23,603 nucleotides of DNA, from positions 1 to 23,603 of the forward strand of contig JAEEVI010000166.1 in NCBI GenBank assembly GCA_016287035.1. The letters run 5' to 3'. Below the pieces are notes generated by a model. The model had not been told where the DNA came from. It made no database searches and saw only the letters and a program-made list of their open reading frames with translations. Both the position numbers and the translations under genes were made by a program. Of the stretch, positions 1-6,430 are shown piece after piece. The stretch comes from Bacillota bacterium (GTDB lineage: Bacteria; Bacillota; Clostridia; Peptostreptococcales; Anaerovoracaceae). The number at the start of each line of letters is the position of its first letter. Position 1 is the first letter of the stretch.

Positions 1-447
1 AACGGCAGGACGTTCAAGGCCACGCTGTTTGTTCCCACCAAGACCATCGGAGAGATCGGCCTTATAGGAAACAGGCGCTGCAGCGCGGCGGAGCGCTCCC
101 CGGCCGGCTCGACGGGCCAGGCGGAATCGCTCCCGCTCGAGCTTCCGGGCGGCTCCGGGTTCTTCCTGTTCGCGCCTTTCTCGGACGGAGACCTTCCGCA
201 GTTCGTATTGGCGGGCTACAGCGCGTCGCCCTCCGGCCAGTACGAGGTGAGCCTCGCCGATCCTTCCGCGGCGTCGGTCTCCGGAGAATACATGCTTCTG
301 CCCGTGCTCGTTAACAGCACGGACGGCTACAGCGGCGCAGTTACGCTCACCGTGAGGGTAAAAGACCCTGTCACGAACGCCATATACGTCCTTACAGCTG
401 AAAACGCGCCGGCATCCGGCGGATCCGGGGAAGGTGAGGGCGCCTGA
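1..447 (+). CDS. C-terminal part of an unrecognised exported or pilus-operon protein (5' end outside window)
   Basis: The reading frame is open from the first base and ends at TGA 445-447, giving at least 148 residues; the real start lies upstream of the window. I do not recognise a family. The visible part is rich in Gly, Ser, Ala, Val and Thr, has alternating short hydrophobic stretches suggestive of beta strands (for example around VTLTVRVKDP), and ends in a flexible Gly/Ser/Glu tail (GGSGEGEGA). No membrane segment is visible. The stop shares one base with the ATG of the next gene, a prepilin-like protein, so the two are probably translationally coupled and this protein probably belongs to the same pseudopilus or surface-structure operon. 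A secreted or pilus-associated protein is inferred from context and composition only. Confidence 0.6.
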   Translation, partial: NGRTFKATLFVPTKTIGEIGLIGNRRCSAAERSPAGSTGQAESLPLELPGGSGFFLFAPFSDGDLPQFVLAGYSASPSGQYEVSLADPSAASVSGEYMLLPVLVNSTDGYSGAVTLTVRVKDPVTNAIYVLTAENAPASGGSGEGEGA

Positions 448-1079
448 TGAGAAAGCTTAGGAGCGAGCGCGGAACTTCCGCGGCCATAGCGCTGCTGCTC
501 TTTCTCGTAGCCTCCATGGCCGCGATCGTCATGCTCAACGCGGCCGTCACCGGCGTAAAGAGCGTGCGCAGCGACGGAGAGTGGCAGAGAGAGAATCTCG
601 CCGTCAGTTCGGCGGCGAGGCTGATCGCCGACTGTATAAAGGAGTCCGACGTGACCGTCACCACGGTGCAGACGGTAGTTACTGGCGAGGAGCCGTCGGA
701 CGAGACAGAGACGTTTTACGATACTTCCGGACACATGGGAAGGGTCCTGCTGTCCGTCATCAGGGATCTTGAGACGTTCCCCGACGCGCCGGAGCGCGGG
801 CTCACGATCGAGCTGAACGGCGCTGAATGCGAGTTCAGCTTCAGCGTCAATCCTCCTTCAGGCAGCTACGAGGACGCGACAGACCCGTACAAGATGACAG
901 GCGTCGTCACCGAGTCCGGCGGAACGCAGAAGGTCTATCTTACGGCGTGGATGAAGACCGTCCCGACGGCCGTGATAAGCACGCATACAGTTCCCGAGGA
1001 GGATAAGACCGTAACGACTTCCGTGACCGTCTACAAGTGGGACGGCGTACAGCTCAGCACGACAGGAGGCGCGAAATGA
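447..1079 (+). CDS. Prepilin-like protein lacking the usual Glu5
   Basis: A 210-residue protein with a short basic leader (MRKLRSERG) followed by a hydrophobic helix of about 22 residues (TSAAIALLLFLVASMAAIVM) and a polar beta-rich C-terminal part. This is the layout of a type IV pilin or type II secretion pseudopilin, with likely cleavage after Gly9. The residue at mature position 5 is Ile rather than the Glu that most pilins need for assembly; GspK-type minor pseudopilins are known to lack it too. The leader resembles that of the next gene (MKKLRQSRG), which supports a common origin. The ATG overlaps the previous stop by one base, and the stop overlaps the next ATG by four bases. Function as a minor (tip) subunit is inference; TadE-like or unrelated bitopic protein remains possible. 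Confidence 0.7.
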   Translation: MRKLRSERGTSAAIALLLFLVASMAAIVMLNAAVTGVKSVRSDGEWQRENLAVSSAARLIADCIKESDVTVTTVQTVVTGEEPSDETETFYDTSGHMGRVLLSVIRDLETFPDAPERGLTIELNGAECEFSFSVNPPSGSYEDATDPYKMTGVVTESGGTQKVYLTAWMKTVPTAVISTHTVPEEDKTVTTSVTVYKWDGVQLSTTGGAK

Positions 1080-1357
1080 AAAAGCTCAGGCAAAGCAGGG
1101 GCGAATCCATCGCCGAGACGCTCGTCGCGCTGCTGATCGCCTCTCTCGCGATCATGCTGCTCACGGGCGCGATAGTGACGTCTGCCAGGATAAACGCGTC
1201 CCTAAAAAGCGACGACGTCGCCTTCAGAACGGAAAGGGCGGGCGCCGCTTCGTCCGGCACGGCGTATATCCGGTACGAAACGCAGCTTCCCGAAGAGGTC
1301 CCGGTAGCTGTCCATACTACGGAAAACGGGTACATATACTATGAAAAAGCCGATTAG
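1076..1357 (+). CDS. Small prepilin-type pseudopilin
   Basis: A 93-residue protein with a textbook prepilin N-terminus: basic leader MKKLRQSRG, predicted cleavage after Gly9, mature start ESIAE with Glu at position 5, then a hydrophobic helix (TLVALLIASLAIMLLTGAIV). The rest is short, so it would be a minor subunit (PilV/PulI-like in size) rather than a major pilin. I chose ATG 1076 because AGGAGG lies 8 bases ahead of it and it overlaps the previous stop as ATGA; a longer in-frame start at 1037 would place the leader internally. Processing would need a prepilin peptidase, which is not in this window. The gene overlaps the next one by 17 bases. Confidence 0.78.
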   Translation: MKKLRQSRGESIAETLVALLIASLAIMLLTGAIVTSARINASLKSDDVAFRTERAGAASSGTAYIRYETQLPEEVPVAVHTTENGYIYYEKAD

Positions 1358-1922
1358 CGATACGCTGCGGAGAAAACTGAAAAGAAGCGGGGGAGCTTCG
1401 ATCGCCGAGATGATGGTCGCCATGATCATCATGCTGATCGCAGGCTCGATCGTCGTAAGCGGCATCCATCTCGCCGTCAGGCAGTACCGCCAGTCGATGA
1501 TCCTCTCCTCGGAGAAGATGCTGGCGAGCTCCCTCACGAACATAATCACCAGCGAGCTCGCCAACGCGCAGACCGTCAACATCGCGGACGACGGCGGGCT
1601 GGAGAGCTTTATCCCGAGGACCTACGGCATAGAGCAGGATTACTGCAGCTTCTATTCCGTGCGCGTGTCGGACGACCACAGGATATCCAAGGCTCCGGAC
1701 GGCTACGGCGAGCTGCTGCTCGGCGCAGAGAACGGAGGATCGCTGAGCGGCCATCTTCTCATGAGCAGCGCGGCGTATTCGAAGTACGATCTGCGCTCGA
1801 AGGTCGAGGTCGTGTACAGCGACGGCGCGTATCACGTGACGCTGAGGATAAAGGATCCTACGAACATCGTTTCGGTCACGAGGTTCGACATCCTTCCGCT
1901 GAACGAGATCAGCGGATCGTAG
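1341..1922 (+). CDS. Prepilin-type pseudopilin (PulJ/PilW-like size)
   Basis: A 193-residue protein with a 17-residue basic leader ending in Gly-Gly, then ASIAEMMVAMIIMLIAGSIV: cleavage before Ala, Glu at mature position 5 and a hydrophobic helix, as in type IV pilins and pseudopilins. The C-terminal part (about 130 residues) is polar and beta-rich, ending in short strands such as HVTLRIKD and VTRFDILPL. Its ATG lies inside the end of the previous gene (17-base overlap), so coupled translation is likely. It is the last gene of the operon; a terminator follows within 30 bases. Role as a minor subunit of a secretion pseudopilus, competence pilus or type IV pilus is inferred from family features; the rest of the machinery must be upstream or elsewhere. 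Confidence 0.78.
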   Translation: MKKPISDTLRRKLKRSGGASIAEMMVAMIIMLIAGSIVVSGIHLAVRQYRQSMILSSEKMLASSLTNIITSELANAQTVNIADDGGLESFIPRTYGIEQDYCSFYSVRVSDDHRISKAPDGYGELLLGAENGGSLSGHLLMSSAAYSKYDLRSKVEVVYSDGAYHVTLRIKDPTNIVSVTRFDILPLNEISGS

Positions 1923-1948
1923 GGAATAGCGCGCGTCATGAACGCATC

Positions 1949-1975
1949 AAAAAAACCGCTGAAAAGCGGTTTTTT
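1949..1975. terminator. Bidirectional Rho-independent terminator
   Basis: A run of seven A, a CCGCT/AGCGG stem (1956-1960 with 1965-1969), a GAAA loop and six T. The A/T runs extend the stem and give a T-tail on either strand. It sits between the convergent prepilin operon (stop 1922) and the lipoprotein gene (stop 1985), so it can end both transcripts. Confidence 0.85.
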
Positions 1976-1984
1976 GCGTTTCCT

Positions 1985-2749
1985 TTAATCGGACATCTCC
2001 GGGTAGATCCGTATGAAATCCAGGCCGCCGATCACGTAATCGTGCGTGGAATCGTACGCCGAAAGGCCGGTCCCGTCCTGATACTTCTGGTTTCTGTGGA
2101 TCGTCAGCACGGCTTCGGGATCCGCGAAGCCTCCGCCCGAAAGACTGTATTCTCCCGTGCTGAACAGCACGTCTTCCTTTTCGTCGTACAGCGCGTACTG
2201 CTGGAAGGTCCCGTCGTCGTAGTAGAACCACATCGTCGGCAGATATTCCTCGCTGCCGTCCCGCTTTACGAGCTTCTGCTTATCGACCTGCATGAACGCG
2301 GCGACGAGGGTCAGGTCGGTGCGGACGTTGTCCGGGTAAAGGCAGTGATCGCTCACTTTGTCCAGATCGACGTCGTATGTCAGATCGGCTTTTTTGAGCT
2401 TGTGTCCAGCCTGATGCAGCCTGTCGGCGTGGACCGTGAGGATATGAGGCGTCGCGTACTGCCAGCCTTTTTCGTTCCAGTCGAAATTGACCTCGAAGGT
2501 CCCTTCGGAGTAGATCTCGTACCTGTTTTCGTGGTTCACATACTGCGTGTAGGAGAGATCCTTAAAAAGGTATATCACCGTATCCGCCGTTTCCTTTGAG
2601 CCGTCTTCGTTTGTGATGATCTGTGTGTTCGGGCAGGAGTAGATCGCCAGGATCTCGCGCCCGGCGGTCTGAGCTGCGTTTCCCGCGGATGAGCCGCAGC
2701 CGCTCAGCGCGAACGCCAGCAAAACGATCGCTATCATCAGTCTCTTCAT
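1985..2749 (-). CDS. Lipoprotein of unknown function with a duplicated domain
   Basis: A 254-residue protein starting MKRLMIAIVLLAFALSGCGSS: a basic n-region, hydrophobic core and LSGC lipobox, so it should be lipidated at Cys18 and anchored on the outer face of the membrane. Behind a short linker it consists of two similar halves (about residues 34-140 and 148-251). Matching pieces are EDGSKE/RDGSEE, YLFKDLSYTQY/WFYYDDGTFQQY, EIYSEGTFEV/VLFSTGEYSL and HILTVH/AVLTIH, each in the same order. I do not recognise the family; the repeats look beta-rich, and binding of a small ligand or cell-wall component is only a guess. ATG 2749 was chosen because it puts the signal peptide at the N-terminus; the longer in-frame start at 2824 would run across the tRNA terminator. 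Its ribosome site is weak, and I see no clear promoter of its own, so it may rely on read-through from the tRNA. Confidence 0.8.
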   Translation of the reverse strand: MKRLMIAIVLLAFALSGCGSSAGNAAQTAGREILAIYSCPNTQIITNEDGSKETADTVIYLFKDLSYTQYVNHENRYEIYSEGTFEVNFDWNEKGWQYATPHILTVHADRLHQAGHKLKKADLTYDVDLDKVSDHCLYPDNVRTDLTLVAAFMQVDKQKLVKRDGSEEYLPTMWFYYDDGTFQQYALYDEKEDVLFSTGEYSLSGGGFADPEAVLTIHRNQKYQDGTGLSAYDSTHDYVIGGLDFIRIYPEMSD

Positions 2750-2793
2750 TTCCGATACCCCGGCAGGCCTTGCCTTTATGTCCTTTCTTACTG

Positions 2794-2821
2794 AAAAACA
2801 CGCAGCCTCACGGATGCGTGT
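2794..2821 (-). terminator. Terminator behind tRNA-Leu
   Basis: Read on the minus strand, ACACGCA (2821-2815) pairs with TGCGTGT (2804-2798) around a 10-base loop, followed by a short T-run (down to 2794). It starts 6 bases after the tRNA CCA end, so it should define the tRNA precursor's 3' end and reduce transcription into the lipoprotein gene. Confidence 0.7.
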
Positions 2822-2826
2822 CAAGA

Positions 2827-2913
2827 TGGTGCCGGCGGCGGGGGTCGAACCCGCACGGTGTCGCCACCGCCGGATTTTGAGTCCGGTACGTCTGCCAATT
2901 CCATCACGCCGGC
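2827..2913 (-). tRNA. tRNA-Leu (anticodon CAA)
   Basis: An 87-base class II tRNA. The acceptor stem pairs perfectly (GCCGGCG with CGCCGGC), the discriminator is A and the 3' CCA is encoded. The D-loop region carries ATTGGCAGAC, the anticodon arm is CCGGA - CTCAAAA - TCCGG with CAA at positions 34-36, and the T-arm contains GGTTCGACCCC. The long variable arm (around GGTGGCGACACC) is typical of leucine tRNAs. It reads UUG codons. It has its own promoter and terminator and is transcribed away from yajC. Confidence 0.96.
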
Positions 2914-2923
2914 ATGCTCAAAT

Positions 2924-2952
2924 AGTGTATCACGGGGGGATGCCGAAATCAA
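2924..2952 (-). promoter_or_regulatory. Promoter of tRNA-Leu
   Basis: On the minus strand: TTGATT (2952-2947) as -35, a 17-base spacer, and TACACT (2929-2924) as -10. The -10 ends 10 bases ahead of the tRNA 5' end, so transcription would start just upstream of the mature tRNA, as expected for a tRNA gene. Confidence 0.7.
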
Positions 2953-3032
2953 TCCGAAACGCGCCCGCAGCGGTACGGAAAGAAGCGCGATGCGCGGTCC
3001 AAAAATCCCTGCCCGTGAGCCTTAAAAACAAT

Positions 3033-3060
3033 TTGATTTTGCGCAGTTATAATGTATAAT
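3033..3060 (+). promoter_or_regulatory. Sigma-A type promoter of yajC
   Basis: TTGATT (3033-3038), a 16-base spacer, and a perfect TATAAT (3055-3060). Transcription would start near 3067, leaving a leader of about 25 bases that carries the AAGGAGG ribosome site (3079-3085) of yajC. The area is AT-rich against the GC-rich surroundings. It is divergent from the tRNA-Leu promoter about 80 bases away. Confidence 0.8.
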
Positions 3061-3091
3061 ATTTTTGTTATATATTTCAAGGAGGTTCTAA

Positions 3092-3571
3092 ATGAACAGC
3101 AATACTTCTTCATTGTTCATTATGATCGCGCTCCTCGCGGTCATGTACTTCATCCTTATCCGTCCCCAGAGGAAGAAGGAAAAGGAAGACAAGCTCATGC
3201 GCGACAACCTCAAGGTTGGAGACGAGATCATAACCATCGGAGGCGTCATCGGCAAGGTCGTACGCATCAAGGACGACAGGGTCACGATCGCTACTTCCGC
3301 TGCGCAGACGAAGCTCGAGTTCACAAGGTCCGCCATCGGCAGGGTCCTCGGAAAGGAAGACCAGCCTTCTTCGGACGCGAAGGCTCAGAAGCAGTCCGCA
3401 GAGCCCGAGAGAGCTACTCCCAAGAACATAAAGAAGCTCGGCGCGAAGGAAGAGGTCGCGGAGGCCGTCACGGAAGCCGCGGAAGAGATAAAGGAAGAGA
3501 TCTCGGAGACCGTCGAACTAGTGGACGAGGCTGCCCAGGAGGCCGCCGAGGCTGTCAAAGAGTTCGAATAG
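3092..3571 (+). CDS. yajC: YajC, Sec translocon accessory subunit
   Basis: A 159-residue membrane protein of the YajC family, which associates with SecDF and the SecYEG channel in protein export. The N-terminal helix (about residues 7-22, SSLFIMIALLAVMYFILI) is followed by the family signature IRPQRKKEKE and the soluble domain with GDEIITIGGVIGKV and the strand pattern DDRVTIAT. The core ends near residue 90; the remaining 70 residues form an acidic, Ala/Glu-rich tail, longer than in the roughly 85-110 residue typical proteins and probably disordered or helical. ATG 3092 follows AAGGAGG at ideal spacing. SecD/SecF, often next to yajC, are not here; rel follows after a hairpin instead. Confidence 0.93.
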   Translation: MNSNTSSLFIMIALLAVMYFILIRPQRKKEKEDKLMRDNLKVGDEIITIGGVIGKVVRIKDDRVTIATSAAQTKLEFTRSAIGRVLGKEDQPSSDAKAQKQSAEPERATPKNIKKLGAKEEVAEAVTEAAEEIKEEISETVELVDEAAQEAAEAVKEFE

Positions 3572-3591
3572 CAAGGTTCCTAAAGACCCGC

Positions 3592-3625
3592 AGGGCATGT
3601 GCGAAGACGGCACATGCCTTGTTTT
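3592..3625 (+). terminator. Terminator-like hairpin between yajC and rel
   Basis: GGCATGTGC (3594-3602) pairs with GCACATGCC (3610-3618), nine perfect pairs plus two possible outer pairs, around a 7-base loop, followed by GTTTT. This resembles a Rho-independent terminator for yajC. The rel start codon lies only about 22 bases after the T-run, so the hairpin could also act as a partial terminator or as a leader structure controlling rel. Confidence 0.75.
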
Positions 3626-3647
3626 ACTTTAATTGCTGCAAGTTTTT

Positions 3648-5819
3648 ATGGATAAATTCATCGAGGAACTGCTCTCGTACAATTCGCACTACGACGTGGA
3701 TCTCATAAGCAGGGCGTACGCGAGAGCCGAAGAACTTCATAAGGAGCAGCGGCGCAGGTCAGGGGAGCCGTACATAGTCCATCCGATGGCCGTCGCGAAG
3801 ATACTCGCCGAGATCGGCATCGACAGCGTCGGCATCGCGGCGGGCATACTTCACGATGTCGTCGAGGATACGAAGTATACCGTGGACGACGTCCGGGAGG
3901 AGTTCGGTCCCGAGATCGCTCTGATCGTCGACGGCGTCACAAAGCTGACGTCCTTCGTGTACGAGAGCAAGGAGGAGCGCCAGGCGGAGACGATCCGCAA
4001 GATGTTCCTGGCGATGAGCAAGGACATAAGGGTCCTCATAATCAAGCTCGCCGACAGGCTCCACAACATGCGCACGATCGAGTACATGACGCCGAGCAAG
4101 ATACGCGAGAAATCCCGGGAGACGCTCGAGATATACGCGCCGCTTGCCGCGCGCCTGGGCATGTTCCGCTTCAAGTTCGAGCTTGAGGACATAGCGTTCA
4201 AGAATCTCGAGCCGGAAGCCTACCGGATGCTCGATGAGCAGATGAAGGAGCACAACGCCAGGTACAGCCAGGCGATCGAACGCATAATAGGCGGCATAAA
4301 CGACGCGCTCGCGGAGACGGGCATAAAGTACGAGGTCTACGGCAGGTCAAAGCACTATTACAGCATCTACAAGAAGATGAAGTTCCAGAACAAGGAGCTG
4401 AACGAGATCTTCGACCTGACGGCCGTGCGCATAATCGTAGATACAGTAAAGGACTGCTACGCGGTGCTCGGCATCGTCCACACTATGTGGACGCCGATAC
4501 CGGGGCGCTTCAAGGACTACATAGCGATGCCGAAGCCGAACATGTACCAGTCGCTCCACACGACCGTCATCGGCAGCTCCGGCGAGCCCTTCGAGATCCA
4601 GATACGCACCAGGGAGATGCACCTCGTCGCGGAATACGGCATCGCCGCCCACTGGAAGTACAAGGAGGGCATCGAGCACGACGACGAAGAGGTGAAGCTC
4701 GCGTGGCTGCGCCAGACTCTGGAATGGCAGAACGAGATAGACAGCTCGCAGGAGTTCGTCGAGGCCGTAAAGATGGACCTGTTCTCGAACCAGGTGTTCG
4801 TCTTCTCGCCCAAGGGCGACGTTATGGAGCTTCCCGCAGGTTCCACGCCGATAGATTTCGTGTTCAAGATACACTCGGCGATAGGGAACCAGTGCGTAGG
4901 GGCCAAGGTCAACGGCAAGATGGTCCCGATAAACTACGAGCTCAAGAACGGCGAGATCGTCGAGATCATTACGAACCCGAATTCCAAGGGTCCGAGCACT
5001 GACTGGCTCAAGATCGTAAAGACGAGCTCCGCCAAAACGAAGATACGCCAGTTCCTCAAGAAGGAGAACAAGTCCGCCAACGCCGACAGGGGGCGCGAGG
5101 CTCTGGAAAAGGCGGCCCGGCGCAAGGGCTACGATCCGGAGCAGATACTCATAAACAGATATCTGGACAAGGCGCAGAAGGCGCAGAGCTTCAGCACGCT
5201 GGACGACATGTTCATATCCGCGGGCTTCGGAGGCTCGGCGCTGAACCGCACGCTGCTGCTGTGCGCGGGCTATTACCACGCCGAAAAGCAGGCCGAGCTG
5301 AAGCATCAGGAGATGGTGGAAGCCGGCAGGATTAAGAAGGCGAAGAACCGTCCGGAAAAGACTAGAGGAGTCACGGTAAAAGGCGTCGACAATCTGCTGA
5401 TCCACTTCGCCAAGTGCTGCAACCCGGTGCCCGGCGACGAGATCATCGGCTATACGACAAAGGGCCGCGGCGTTTCCGTGCACAGGAAGGACTGCGTCAA
5501 CATACTCGCGATGCCGGAGGCGGAGCAGGGCAGGCTCATAGACGTGGACTGGGAGCTCAACGAGGAGGACGGCGAGATGTATTTCGACGCTTCCCTGAGC
5601 ATCCTCGCCGAAGACAGAAAGGGCCTTATGGCCGACGTGTCAAGAGTCTGCGAGGACTGCGACGTCAACATAGTCGCGCTGACGTGCAAGACGGATAAGG
5701 CGGGCTCCTCGACGATAGATATAACGCTTTCGATATCGAACACGAACGACATAGAAAAGCTTCAGAGCAGATTCAGGCAGGTAAGGGGCGTCGCGGACGT
5801 CTACAGGGCAAACGGATAG
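3648..5819 (+). CDS. rel: Bifunctional (p)ppGpp synthetase/hydrolase Rel
   Basis: A 723-residue long RelA/SpoT homologue that makes and degrades the stringent-response alarmone (p)ppGpp from ATP and GTP/GDP. The N-terminal HD hydrolase domain is intact (H45, H69-D70 in HDVVEDT, and KLADRLHNMRT). The synthetase domain has GRSKHYYSIYKKMK, RFKD at 287-290 and YQSLHT; RFKD rather than an acidic version is the mark of bifunctional enzymes. A TGS domain follows from about 381, then an alpha-helical and Cys-containing region (KCCNPVPGD) and a C-terminal ACT domain from about 645. These C-terminal parts sense uncharged tRNA on the ribosome. I chose ATG 3648; an in-frame TTG at 3633 would add five residues. 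Neither start has a visible ribosome site. The MBL gene starts two bases after the stop. Confidence 0.95.
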   Translation: MDKFIEELLSYNSHYDVDLISRAYARAEELHKEQRRRSGEPYIVHPMAVAKILAEIGIDSVGIAAGILHDVVEDTKYTVDDVREEFGPEIALIVDGVTKLTSFVYESKEERQAETIRKMFLAMSKDIRVLIIKLADRLHNMRTIEYMTPSKIREKSRETLEIYAPLAARLGMFRFKFELEDIAFKNLEPEAYRMLDEQMKEHNARYSQAIERIIGGINDALAETGIKYEVYGRSKHYYSIYKKMKFQNKELNEIFDLTAVRIIVDTVKDCYAVLGIVHTMWTPIPGRFKDYIAMPKPNMYQSLHTTVIGSSGEPFEIQIRTREMHLVAEYGIAAHWKYKEGIEHDDEEVKLAWLRQTLEWQNEIDSSQEFVEAVKMDLFSNQVFVFSPKGDVMELPAGSTPIDFVFKIHSAIGNQCVGAKVNGKMVPINYELKNGEIVEIITNPNSKGPSTDWLKIVKTSSAKTKIRQFLKKENKSANADRGREALEKAARRKGYDPEQILINRYLDKAQKAQSFSTLDDMFISAGFGGSALNRTLLLCAGYYHAEKQAELKHQEMVEAGRIKKAKNRPEKTRGVTVKGVDNLLIHFAKCCNPVPGDEIIGYTTKGRGVSVHRKDCVNILAMPEAEQGRLIDVDWELNEEDGEMYFDASLSILAEDRKGLMADVSRVCEDCDVNIVALTCKTDKAGSSTIDITLSISNTNDIEKLQSRFRQVRGVADVYRANG

Positions 5820-5821
5820 AT

Positions 5822-6430
5822 ATGGAGATAAGACAGACATGCCTCGGCGTGCTGAGCGCCAATTGTTACATAGTAAATAAGGAGGGTGACATAAATTGTG
5901 TTATCGTCGATCCAGGCGGTGACAACTCTTCTCTGTTCTCCCTCATCGAAGACGCCGGTCTGAAGCCCGGCTACATCTTCCTGACGCACGGCCACGGCGA
6001 TCACACCGGAGGTATCGACGCGCTGAAGGCTCGGTACCCGGAGATAAAGGTCGTCGCCGGCAAAAAAGAGGAAAAGCTGCTCTACGACCGCCACATGAGC
6101 AAGGGCAAGGGCGGCATCGTCGCCGACGTCTGGGCCTACGACGGTATGGAGCTGGAGTTCGGCGGGATAACCTACAGGTTCATCGCGACTCCGGGCCACA
6201 CGAAGGGCGGCGTGTGCATACTCGCGGAAGGCGTGCTGTTCAGCGGCGACACGCTGTTTCAGCTGTCCGTCGGAAGGACGGATTTCGAGACGGGAAGCTA
6301 CAGCGAGCTCATGGACTCGATAAAGAACAAGCTCTTCGCTCTCCCCGACGATACGCGCGTTCTCCCCGGACACGAGGGCGAGACTACGATAGGATTCGAA
6401 AAGAGGTACAATCCCTTTTGTACAGGATAA
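5822..6430 (+). CDS. MBL-fold metallo-hydrolase (glyoxalase II-like)
   Basis: A 202-residue metallo-beta-lactamase fold protein of the small glyoxalase II-like (YcbL/YqgX) group. The metal site THGHGDH is at residues 55-61 (H56, H58, D60, H61), with later ligands in TPGHT, FSGDTLF and the C-terminal PGHEG. The family hydrolyses thioesters such as S-lactoylglutathione or related substrates; the substrate here is unknown. It sits in the conserved clostridial order rel - hydrolase - hemZ. The ATG lies two bases after the rel stop and lacks a strong ribosome site, so it is probably coupled to rel. A small stretch near 5866-5905 is unusually AT-rich and includes AAGGAGGG inside the coding sequence. 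The 3' end overlaps the likely start of hemZ. Confidence 0.9.
   Translation: MEIRQTCLGVLSANCYIVNKEGDINCVIVDPGGDNSSLFSLIEDAGLKPGYIFLTHGHGDHTGGIDALKARYPEIKVVAGKKEEKLLYDRHMSKGKGGIVADVWAYDGMELEFGGITYRFIATPGHTKGGVCILAEGVLFSGDTLFQLSVGRTDFETGSYSELMDSIKNKLFALPDDTRVLPGHEGETTIGFEKRYNPFCTG

Noticed and set aside
2750..2824. Longer N-terminus of the lipoprotein from a start at 2824
   Set aside because: It would cover the tRNA terminator and bury the signal peptide and lipobox 25 residues inside the protein.
4347..5483. 378-codon open frame opposite rel
   Set aside because: Shadow of the rel coding sequence with no independent signals.
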